This document shows positions 1 through 5,217 of a stretch of DNA of 5,267 nt, piece by piece. The stretch's first letter is position 1. Each line of letters begins with the position of its first letter. The notes under the pieces were generated by a model. The model searched no databases. It saw nothing but the letters and a program-made list of their open reading frames with translations, and was not told where the DNA came from. The stretch lies in contig JAUWLI010000229.1 of NCBI GenBank assembly GCA_030613765.1, forward strand, positions 1 through 5,267. Reading direction: 5' to 3'. The translations under genes were made by a program, and so were the position numbers. Source of the stretch: Phycisphaerae bacterium (lineage in GTDB: Bacteria > Planctomycetota > Phycisphaerae > Sedimentisphaerales > SG8-4).

Positions 1-109
1 TAAGGCCGAGAAGGCCTTCGAAGTGACAACGAGTTGTACGAATTTCGTTCATAAAGACAATTATACAAACCAAGGAGCCTTTTGCAAACATAATTTTAGC
101 GGATTTATT

Positions 110-170
110 GCCACTAAGGCACAAAGGCACGAAGGTTCGGAGAATATTAGCCACAAAAAGGCACAAAAGT
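110..170. repeat. Two degenerate copies of a GGCACAAAGG-type dispersed repeat
   Basis: One copy starts with GCCACTAAGGCACAAAGG at 110-127 and continues to about 135. A second, decayed copy (GCCACAAAAAGGCACAAAAG) lies at 150-169. Within the first copy the unit AAGGCAC occurs twice in tandem. From memory, similar motifs recur in intergenic DNA of planctomycetes and other environmental bacteria. Only the two local copies are visible here. Confidence 0.5.
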
Positions 171-179
171 AGCCCTGGA

Positions 180-197
180 TACCCGCTTTCGCGGGTA
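180..197. repeat. REP-like hairpin, possibly acting as a terminator
   Basis: A perfect 7-bp stem, TACCCGC (180-186) with GCGGGTA (191-197), closes a TTTC loop. It is preceded by CTGG at 175-178. The whole resembles the widespread intergenic motif of the form CTGGAT-CCCGC-loop-GCGGG. A short T run (TTTT, 203-206) follows a few bases later, so weak termination of rightward transcription from an upstream gene is possible. The spacing is not that of a classic intrinsic terminator. Confidence 0.55.
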
Positions 198-292
198 CAA
201 GTTTTGGGGTGGTTTTGGGATTTGTTATCAACATTTTGGGCTTTGGGGGCGGCTTATACTTGTAAGTGCGGGGGGAGAGGGGATGAGTAAAT

Positions 293-324
293 TAGAGCAT
301 TAGAACAGTAGAACAGTAGAGCTT
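293..324. repeat. 8-bp tandem repeat, four units
   Basis: Four consecutive 8-base units read TAGAGCAT, TAGAACAG, TAGAACAG and TAGAGCTT (293-300, 301-308, 309-316, 317-324). The two central units are identical and the outer two differ from them at two or three positions. A lone TAGAACAG copy occurs at 469-476. No coding sense is evident. It could be a slippage-prone simple repeat or the remnant of a dispersed repeat. Confidence 0.6.
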
Positions 325-703
325 AGAAAGACTGGATTGGCTGCCTTATAGGAAGGTTTTGGGTTTTTAGTTATGGAAAAGAACTGAGAGAAAATTTTTC
401 AGATACTCACATTTTTAGCTCAAAAATGGGCATGGGAACAAAAAACAGGTACTTTGCGCAATATACAGTAGAACAGGAGTTCACATAATTTTGGGAGTAT
501 TATAGATAGAGTGTTGCTGGTGAATTTAGTTGATCCCATTGGAAAGACGAGTTGAAGCGTCTAGCGGAGAGAAAAGAGAAAAAAGAAAAGAACCACAGAT
601 TTTGGGCTAATTTCTATAATTTATAATCAACATTCACGACCGCAGAAACGCCCTAGAAGGGTTGGACTGAATGTGAAAGCAGCCATTGTCGTAATGACAT
701 ACA

Positions 704-717
704 AATCTGTACAGATT
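704..717. promoter_or_regulatory. Perfect 14-bp palindrome, candidate operator
   Basis: AATCTGTACAGATT is a perfect palindrome centred between 710 and 711. It ends 20 bases upstream of the TTGACA hexamer of the helicase-operon promoter, a usual distance for a dimeric activator or repressor site. It is not an E. coli-type LexA box, because the CTGT and ACAG half-sites touch with no 8-base spacer. No regulator gene lies in the window, so any factor would be encoded elsewhere. Confidence 0.4.
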
Positions 718-737
718 AAGTCTCGCCGAGCCGATTC

Positions 738-767
738 TTGACACTATTCTACGAATTCGTATATGCT
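738..767 (+). promoter_or_regulatory. Sigma70-like promoter for the recQ-dprA pair
   Basis: A consensus -35 TTGACA (738-743) is followed after 18 bases by TATGCT (762-767), which matches four of six bases of the -10 consensus. The spacer contains the perfect 12-bp palindrome TACGAATTCGTA (750-761), which exactly abuts the -10. A dimeric repressor bound there would block RNA polymerase. Transcription would start near 774 and leave a leader of roughly 100 bases before the chosen helicase start. This promoter also argues against the TTG at 767, which overlaps the -10, being the translation start. Confidence 0.45.
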
Positions 768-795
768 TGACAGACTGTGCGGTTTACATTACATT
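767..795 (+). promoter_or_regulatory. Possible second, tandem promoter
   Basis: A second perfect TTGACA (767-772) is followed after 17 bases by TACATT (790-795), a 4/6 match to the -10 consensus. It would start transcription near 802. It may be an alternative to the promoter just upstream or a chance match. If used, it also excludes translation from TTG 767. Confidence 0.25.
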
Positions 796-810
796 TAGAT
801 TGCTATGTAG

Positions 811-868
811 AAGCGGGTCTCCCGCCCATAATGGGGTCAGAGAATTCACGGTAGAATTGACTTTTGGT
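811..868. repeat. REP-like fragment in the leader of the helicase gene
   Basis: Two small hairpins follow each other: GCGGG-TCT-CCCGC (813-825) and CCCA-TAA-TGGG (825-835). Next come GGGGTCAGAG (833-842) and TAGAATTGACTTTTGG (852-867). These words resemble the tails of REP elements linked to REP-associated tyrosine transposases, as I remember them; no search was possible. The segment is open in the helicase frame, but its translation has no likeness to RecQ N-termini. It is therefore better read as an untranslated leader or inserted repeat than as protein. Confidence 0.4.
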
Positions 869-877
869 GTATGCGTT

Positions 878-2956
878 TTGCAGGATAGAGCTTTAGAATA
901 CCTTCGCAGATTATGCAACGATCCTTCTGTCAGTTTCAGAGATGGGCAGTGGGAGGCCATTGACTCTATCGTCAACCATCAGAAAAGACTGCTCCTGGTA
1001 AGACGTACTGGCTGGGGGAAAAGTGCAGTTTATTTTATAGCCGCGAAGCTGCTCCGGGAGAAGCGCTTCGGTCCAACACTATTAATTTCCCCCCTCCTGG
1101 CTCTCATGAGAAACCAAATAGAAGCCGCAACGCGGGTTGGGGTCATCGCACATACGGTGAATTCCACAAACTCGGAGGAATGGAAAGCGATACAGGAGAA
1201 ACTTGAGCAAAATCAAATTGACGTCCTGCTTATTTCGCCAGAAAGGCTGGCCAATGAGGATTTCTTAGAGAAATACCTTTTGCCAATCACCGACAGTATC
1301 GGCCTTTTCGTTATCGACGAAGCTCATTGCATTTCTGACTGGGGCCATGATTTCAGGCCAGACTACAGAAGAATTGTCCGGATACTAAGCATTCTGCCAG
1401 AGAATGTGCCTGTCTTAAGCACTACGGCAACCGCAAATGACCGCGTGGTCAAAGATATCCAAACACAACTGGGGCGAAAGCTTGAGATCAGCAGAGGCAG
1501 TCTCGTTAGAGCAAGCCTAAAGCTTCAGAATGTTCATTTGCCAGATCCCGCCGCAAGGATGGCTTGGTTGTCTGACCATTTGGAGAAGATCCCGGGCTCA
1601 GGAATTATATACACATTAACGGTACGTGATTCAAACCGTTTGGCAGAGTGGCTGAGTAGCCGAGGAATGTCTGCGGTTGCTTATAATGCTGGTCTGCTTC
1701 ATGAACAGAGAGTTCAGATTGAACAGGATCTACTTTCAAACAAAGTAAAGGCTGTCATTGGAACGACAGCATTAGGTATGGGGTATGATAAGCCCGATTT
1801 AGGATTTGTAATTCATTATCAGCGGCCAGGATCCGTAATCCACTACTACCAGCAAGTCGGCAGGGCTGGACGAGCTGTCGAGTCAGCGTACGGGATTTTA
1901 TTTTCCGGAAAAGAAGACGATGATATTGTCAACTACTTCATCGAACATGCCTTTCCACCTCAGATGTATGTTGACCAACTTCTTACTGTGTTGTCTGCAA
2001 ACGAGGGTCTGTCACGAGGTCAACTACAGGAAGCAGTGAACATTCCAAGCGGTTGTATCGAGCATACTCTTAAATACCTGCTGGCTGAACAACCTTCTCC
2101 GATAAGCAAACAGAATAGAAAATGGTACAGAACTCCGGTGCCTTACCAACTGAATAAGGAGAGAATCCAGGAGATTACGAAAATCAGATATCACGAACAA
2201 AAGGTCATGCAGGAGTATATGCAGACGGAGAAGTGCCTGATGCAGTTTCTGGCGAATGAGCTGGACGACCCCAATCCTGAACCTTGTGGAAATTGTTCAA
2301 ATTGTGCAGGAAAGCCTCATTTTCCACTTGAATACTCAGATGATACAGCAATTGCTGCCCTCGAGTTTTTGAAACGCAGCTACATCAAAATTACACCGAG
2401 AAAGATATGGTTTAAGGATGCCTTCCCGACTTACGGCTTCTCCGGGACCATTGGTGATCTAATGGCCGAAACGGGAAGATGCTTATGTCTTTGGGGAGAT
2501 CCTGCCTGGGGGCAGATGGTCAAAGAAGGCAAGCAATTACGTGATAGTTTTGACGATGCATTGGTCGAAGCTTCTGTCGATCTGATTCGAAACCGTTGGA
2601 AGCCCACCCCGTTTCCAACGTGGGTGACATGCGTTCCCTCCCAAAGACATGCTTGTCTTGTTCCAGATTTCGCCCAAAGAGTTGCTGAGAAATTGGGTTT
2701 AGCCTATTCAGACTGTGTTGTCAAAGTACGTGAGCACGAACCTCAGAAGCTGATGCAGAACTCGTTTCATCAGGCTCGAAATCTGGATGGCGTATTTGAC
2801 ATTACACAGGGAAAAGTTTATAATGATGCCGTGCTCCTGATTGACGATATGATCGATTCGAAGTGGACGTTAACTGTCGTGTCAGCCCTTTTGAAACAAG
2901 CGGGGAGTGGTGTTGTTTTGCCGTTCGCCTTAGCAATGACATCGAAATCAAAGTAA
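878..2956 (+). CDS. RecQ-family DNA helicase fused to ComF-type PRTase-like domain
   Basis: This gene encodes a cytoplasmic ATP-dependent 3'-5' DNA helicase of superfamily 2 (about 692 residues) with a fused C-terminal phosphoribosyltransferase-like domain. Counted from TTG 878, the helicase motifs run in order: motif 0 FRDGQ (20-24), Walker A TGWGKS (44-49), DEAH (147-150), the RecQ aromatic-rich loop CISDWGHDFRPD (151-162), STTATA (181-186), motif V TTALGMGYDKPD (296-307) and motif VI QQVGRAGRA (325-333). Four zinc cysteines follow (453, 470, 473, 476). A linker with PRK (507-509) and WGDPAWG (539-545) replaces the usual HRDC. The PRTase-like part (about 575-685) has a ComF-type Q623...R634-N635 segment and a PRPP-loop DD (656-657) followed by the altered DSKWT. 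The frame is open from 767, but 767-877 overlaps promoter and repeat sequence. TTG 878, giving MQDRALEYLRR, fits RecQ N-termini; its Shine-Dalgarno is weak (GGTG, 866-869). Stop to dprA start is five bases, so the two are co-transcribed. The family call is sure; the exact start and the biological role are not. Confidence 0.9.
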   Translation: MQDRALEYLRRLCNDPSVSFRDGQWEAIDSIVNHQKRLLLVRRTGWGKSAVYFIAAKLLREKRFGPTLLISPLLALMRNQIEAATRVGVIAHTVNSTNSEEWKAIQEKLEQNQIDVLLISPERLANEDFLEKYLLPITDSIGLFVIDEAHCISDWGHDFRPDYRRIVRILSILPENVPVLSTTATANDRVVKDIQTQLGRKLEISRGSLVRASLKLQNVHLPDPAARMAWLSDHLEKIPGSGIIYTLTVRDSNRLAEWLSSRGMSAVAYNAGLLHEQRVQIEQDLLSNKVKAVIGTTALGMGYDKPDLGFVIHYQRPGSVIHYYQQVGRAGRAVESAYGILFSGKEDDDIVNYFIEHAFPPQMYVDQLLTVLSANEGLSRGQLQEAVNIPSGCIEHTLKYLLAEQPSPISKQNRKWYRTPVPYQLNKERIQEITKIRYHEQKVMQEYMQTEKCLMQFLANELDDPNPEPCGNCSNCAGKPHFPLEYSDDTAIAALEFLKRSYIKITPRKIWFKDAFPTYGFSGTIGDLMAETGRCLCLWGDPAWGQMVKEGKQLRDSFDDALVEASVDLIRNRWKPTPFPTWVTCVPSQRHACLVPDFAQRVAEKLGLAYSDCVVKVREHEPQKLMQNSFHQARNLDGVFDITQGKVYNDAVLLIDDMIDSKWTLTVVSALLKQAGSGVVLPFALAMTSKSK

Positions 2957-2961
2957 GTATT

Positions 2962-3924
2962 ATGACACCAAATTTATCACCAGACACAAAAGCGACTTTG
3001 CTGCTCTGTAGCTCGTGGGGCAAGAAGGACAATACACTTAAGCCTCTTACGTCCACTGAGTATAATAAGCTTACGGACTGGCTAAGACAGAAAGAACTTA
3101 GACCATCCAATCTGTTCGATTCGGATGCACATCTCAAGAATCCATCCTTCCCTTTTGAATCTGCTCGCTTTAGCTCTCTTCTTAATCGCGGCGGAATTAT
3201 GGCATTAGAATTGGAAGGCTGGCTCAATACCGGCGGATGGGTCATAAGCCGTGCTGATGAAGAATATCCTCAAAGACTAAAGCAAGCCCTGGGCAAGAAT
3301 GCTCCCCCTCTATTCTTCGGAATCGGTACAAGATACTTTTTATCCACAGGTGGAGTGGCTTTAGTAGGCTCACGAGATATTTCAGAGGAAGGGCAAGAAG
3401 CAGCACAAAGAATATCCATGGGATGTGCTGAAAGGCGAATCACAGTCATTTCCGGCGGAGCACGAGGTGTTGATCAGACGGCGATGCAATCCGCTTTGGA
3501 GGCAGGTGGAAAGGTCATTGGTGTCTTGGCAAATGACTTGGCTCGCATCTCAGTAACAAGAATCTGTCGGGACTACATAGAAGGAGACAAGTTGGTGTTA
3601 CTCTCTCCTTTCCACCCTAATGCACGGTTCCAGGTTTGGAATGCAATGGCAAGGAACAAGGTCATTTATGGCCTTTCTGATGCGGCCGTAATAATAAGCT
3701 CGTCCGATGGCAAAGGAGGAACTTGGGAAGGAGCTATGGAGAACCTTCAGAAATGGCATATTCCGCTCTTTGTCAGAAAGGATTCGTCTCTACCGGGAAA
3801 CCTTCACCTAATTGATAAAGGGGCATTTCCTCTGCCAGAAGAAGCATATGACAATACCGACCTGTTGCTGAGTAGATCCCTCAATAGGTCTTCAAACACA
3901 AAAGGCAAGACTCTATTTGACTAA
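2962..3924 (+). CDS. DprA/Smf-family DNA-processing protein (short, RecQ-associated type)
   Basis: This is a 320-residue DprA/Smf-like protein with an extended Rossmann fold. DprA proteins bind ssDNA in the cytoplasm and load RecA during transformation. Visible motifs are VGSR (135-138), the SGGARGVDQ loop (164-172) matching DprA SG.ARGID, RNKVIYGLSDAAVII (231-245) matching the DprA RN.II..LS segment, and GGTWEGA (252-258) in place of the usual SG(S/A)..TA. The N-terminal 90 residues, with LTSTEYNKL (29-37), are unlike classical DprA and appear specific to this subgroup. The C-terminus ends about 60 residues after the Rossmann core with no obvious winged-helix domain. ATG 2962 was chosen because it lies five bases after the helicase stop; the frame is open upstream to 2863, but that would overlap the helicase by about 90 bases. 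No strong ribosome site is seen, so translational coupling is likely. A DNA-binding partner of the helicase is the natural inference. Confidence 0.88.
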   Translation: MTPNLSPDTKATLLLCSSWGKKDNTLKPLTSTEYNKLTDWLRQKELRPSNLFDSDAHLKNPSFPFESARFSSLLNRGGIMALELEGWLNTGGWVISRADEEYPQRLKQALGKNAPPLFFGIGTRYFLSTGGVALVGSRDISEEGQEAAQRISMGCAERRITVISGGARGVDQTAMQSALEAGGKVIGVLANDLARISVTRICRDYIEGDKLVLLSPFHPNARFQVWNAMARNKVIYGLSDAAVIISSSDGKGGTWEGAMENLQKWHIPLFVRKDSSLPGNLHLIDKGAFPLPEEAYDNTDLLLSRSLNRSSNTKGKTLFD

Positions 3925-3995
3925 GCACTCTATTATGATTACCATGCAATAAATTGCGGAGCTAAATATTTTTATTTGTTGAAGTTTAGGACGGC

Positions 3996-4031
3996 CCCCA
4001 TTAGAGAGCGGAGACAATGCCTCTAACGGGG
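3996..4031. terminator. Strong hairpin in the convergent gap (possible terminator)
   Basis: An 11-bp stem pairs 3996-4006 (CCCCATTAGAG) with 4021-4031 (CTCTAACGGGG), with one G-T wobble and a 14-base loop. It starts 72 bases after dprA, which converges with the HNH gene. No T run follows on either strand, so it is not a standard intrinsic terminator. It may block transcription by structure, protect mRNA 3' ends, or be a repeat element. The 8-mer GAAGTTTA recurs on both sides of the stem (3981-3988 and 4038-4045). Confidence 0.4.
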
Positions 4032-4146
4032 CAGGGGGAAGTTTAAAACTGCGAAGTCCTTGTGGTACAAGAGAAGTTAAAAGTTGAAGTGGAAAATGTA
4101 AAACCAACACTCAAAATGCAAAATACTCTTTAGTGTAAAGTTCCTC

Positions 4147-4665
4147 TTATTCCTTAAAGTTTGTTACGGCGAAATCCTTGTGGTATAGTTTCGCCGCCTC
4201 ATCATAGGCTTTTGCGGCTTCGGTTTCGTTGTCGAAAAGGCCGAAGTATTTGTATTGTCCGTTGACTCGAATTGATGCGGACCATTTTTTCTGGCCTGAA
4301 TGGTAAGAGACGCCTTTGTACTTTGAAGAGGTTTTAGCGGCCATTTTTCTTCTGTTTCTTGCGTTCTGAGCCGGCGTTGCGGGGCGTATGTTTGCTTTTC
4401 TGTTGTCCAAGGCGTTATTGTTGATGTGGTCAATGCACATACCTTCCGGCGGCTGAAAGATGCAGTGGTGCATCCATACTATTTGTCCCTTTGTACGTTC
4501 GCGGCCCTTAGCCCGGCGGACAGCGTAGAATATCCGGCCTGTTCCCTGGACGTGCCATTTGTGTTTATTTATTCGCTCGTAATCTTCGGGATCGACGATG
4601 GCGTATTTGCCCTGTGTGAGTGGAATCCGGCGGAAGGGGTAGCCGTAGTGGATGCGCCGAAACAA
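4147..4665 (-). CDS. Free-standing HNH endonuclease with AP2 DNA-binding domain
   Basis: This is a small phage- or intron-type HNH endonuclease, an enzyme that nicks or cuts DNA and can promote its own spread. From TTG 4665 it has 172 residues. IPLTQGKYAIVDPEDYE (14-30) is the usual N-terminal segment of the family. The HNH core follows, with MHH (65-67), DH (79-80) and the Asn-rich INNNALDNRKANIRP (81-95). An AP2-type DNA-binding domain spans about 114-170: YKGV (116-119), KKWSASI (126-132), YFGLFD (140-145) and AAKAYDEAA (150-158). No catalytic residue is obviously missing. The reading frame continues upstream to 4725 and adds about 20 residues that look like genuine protein (IYFDIPDRLIQPLVW), preceded by a good GGAG site but with ATC where ATG is expected. 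The true start may therefore be 4725 or TTG 4665. The gene converges on dprA and is probably an independent selfish element. Confidence 0.85.
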   Translation of the reverse strand: MFRRIHYGYPFRRIPLTQGKYAIVDPEDYERINKHKWHVQGTGRIFYAVRRAKGRERTKGQIVWMHHCIFQPPEGMCIDHINNNALDNRKANIRPATPAQNARNRRKMAAKTSSKYKGVSYHSGQKKWSASIRVNGQYKYFGLFDNETEAAKAYDEAAKLYHKDFAVTNFKE

Positions 4666-4722
4666 AAGTGCAAGCCAAACGAGCGGCTGTATGAGCCGAT
4701 CCGGAATGTCAAAATAAATCCT

Positions 4723-4735
4723 GATTGTTTACTCC
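4723..4735 (-). promoter_or_regulatory. Shine-Dalgarno with ATC codon at probable ancestral HNH start
   Basis: On the - strand GGAG (4735-4732, within GGGGGAG) is followed after six bases by ATC (4725-4723), in frame with the HNH gene. The in-frame stop TAA (4731-4729) lies between them, so coding cannot start further upstream. The spacing is that of an ordinary start codon. This suggests an ATG that mutated to ATC, or rare non-AUG initiation. In contrast, TTG 4665 has no clear Shine-Dalgarno. Confidence 0.45.
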
Positions 4736-4744
4736 CCCGTTGTG

Positions 4745-4825
4745 GAGAATCACATAAAATCCGAAATTCTAAGCACTAAATCCTAAACAAATCCGAATGA
4801 CCAAAATTCTGAATTTTCAAAACGA
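4745..4825. repeat. A/T-rich dispersed-type intergenic repeat
   Basis: The stretch is built from variations of AAATCCGAA, AAATCCTAAACAAATCC, GAATGACCAAAATTC and AATTTTCAAAACG. As I remember, strings of this kind (AATCCGAAAT..AACAAAT..GACCAAAATTC) recur between genes in planctomycetes and other environmental phyla. Here it lies directly upstream of the HNH gene and could supply its promoter region. Only internal near-repeats of AATCCGAA (4758-4765 and 4790-4797) are verifiable in this window. Confidence 0.4.
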
Positions 4826-4829
4826 GGGC

Positions 4830-4849
4830 TTCGGATTGGAATATCCGAA
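4830..4849. repeat. Small hairpin TTCGGAT/ATCCGAA
   Basis: A perfect 7-bp inverted repeat (4830-4836 with 4843-4849) flanks a six-base loop, immediately after the A/T-rich repeat. Its arms contain the same ATCCGAA word found in the repeat, so it is likely part of, or an end of, that element. It has no T tail and is unlikely to be an intrinsic terminator. Confidence 0.4.
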
Positions 4850-4922
4850 ATGCGAGCTACAAAAAAAGCGGCCCTCTATAATTGCACGAATGTTCGCTTT
4901 TGATACGAAATTTGGTGTTATT

Positions 4923-4940
4923 TTGACAGGATTGACAGGA
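4923..4940. repeat. 9-bp tandem duplication TTGACAGGA x2
   Basis: The unit TTGACAGGA is present twice head to tail (4923-4931, 4932-4940) and is followed by TT. It resembles a common ACAGGATT-type intergenic repeat. Each copy contains a perfect -35 hexamer (TTGACA), but the nearest -10-like TATAAG (4950-4955) is at spacings of 12 and 21, so no promoter is called. Confidence 0.55.
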
Positions 4941-5116
4941 TTAAGTTGATATAAGAAAAGGAGATAAAATTTTTTTATTTTTACGGTTTTTGGGCGCCAG
5001 GTATGTGCGTTTTTGATTGAAATTTCGCGAAATTCTTACCCATTTTAACGTGCTGCGAAGACATATTGACACGTAGAATGATTAAAGATGGGCGATTATT
5101 TGTTTAAATAAGACAT

Positions 5117-5160
5117 CTGGATCCCTGCCTAAAGCATGCAGGGATTCGGGCAGGCATGAC
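5117..5160. repeat. REP-like nested palindrome
   Basis: It starts with CTGGATCC (5117-5124). An 8-bp perfect stem, ATCCCTGC (5121-5128) with GCAGGGAT (5138-5145), competes with a 6-bp stem, CCTGCC (5124-5129) with GGCAGG (5149-5154), and the element ends in CATGAC. The two stems cannot form at once. It is similar in design (CTGGAT, CCC-rich arm, GGG-rich arm) to the hairpin at 180-197, so related palindromes occur on both sides of the gene block. Confidence 0.5.
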
Positions 5161-5189
5161 AGGGCCTTCTCGGAAATAGGAAAAAGATA

Positions 5190-5217
5190 TTGTTCTTATC
5201 TTGCTATGTGGTATAAT
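5190..5217 (+). promoter_or_regulatory. Rightward promoter at window edge
   Basis: A consensus -10 TATAAT (5212-5217) is preceded by TGG (5209-5211), forming an extended -10. A weak -35 TTGTTC (5190-5195) lies 16 bases upstream. Transcription would begin near 5224 and run out of the window. An ATG at 5237 opens a frame to the end of the window (MTADCDLCLL), but no Shine-Dalgarno is seen, so whether it is a gene start is undecided. Confidence 0.35.

Larger units (their letters stand above)
1..737. other. Gene-poor left flank with decayed intergenic repeats
   Basis: This stretch has no open frame with recognisable protein content. The only moderately long frame (108-290) runs through short repeats and a hairpin and is low-complexity, so I do not call it. 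What can be seen are AAGGCACAAAGG-type repeats (110-170), a REP-like hairpin (180-197), an 8-bp tandem repeat (293-324) with a stray copy at 469-476, a short ACCACAGATT motif near 591-600 that looks like the beginning of another common dispersed repeat, and a weak nested inverted repeat (631-673). A perfect palindrome (704-717) lies near the promoter of the helicase gene. No tRNA, rRNA or CRISPR structure was found. The purine-rich, repeat-laden character is typical of old intergenic DNA around accessory genes. Confidence 0.6.

Noticed and set aside
108..290. 60-residue open frame in the left flank
   Set aside because: It runs through short repeats and a hairpin, has no ribosome site of note and no family likeness.
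293..324. CRISPR array
   Set aside because: The units are only 8 bp in direct tandem without spacers, and no cas genes are present.
704..717. LexA (SOS) box
   Set aside because: CTGT and ACAG halves are directly adjacent instead of separated by eight bases, and there is no GAAC-N4-GTTC site.
767..877. Extra 37 residues at the N-terminus of the helicase from TTG 767
   Set aside because: The segment overlaps two promoter-like elements and REP-like hairpins, and its translation does not resemble RecQ proteins.
2863..2961. Earlier ATG for dprA overlapping the helicase gene
   Set aside because: It would overlap the conserved PRPP loop coding region by over 90 bases, and the translated extension shows no DprA feature. 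ATG 2962 directly after the helicase stop is more natural.
2802..3245. 147-residue open frame on the - strand
   Set aside because: It is antisense to the helicase end and the dprA start, with no recognisable motifs; a shadow of the real genes.
3913..4110. 65-residue - strand frame in the convergent gap
   Set aside because: It is composed largely of the hairpin and A/T-rich intergenic sequence, with no protein signature.
4164..4433. 89-residue - strand frame inside the HNH gene
   Set aside because: It is a frame-shifted reading of the HNH-AP2 coding region, Thr/Pro-rich and without motifs.
4707..4712. TTGACA on the - strand as a -35 for the HNH gene
   Set aside because: It lies inside the probable extended coding region and has no acceptable -10 at 16-18 bases.
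4426..4779. 117-residue open frame on the + strand
   Set aside because: It is antisense to the HNH gene, whose conserved HNH and N-terminal motifs explain the sequence.
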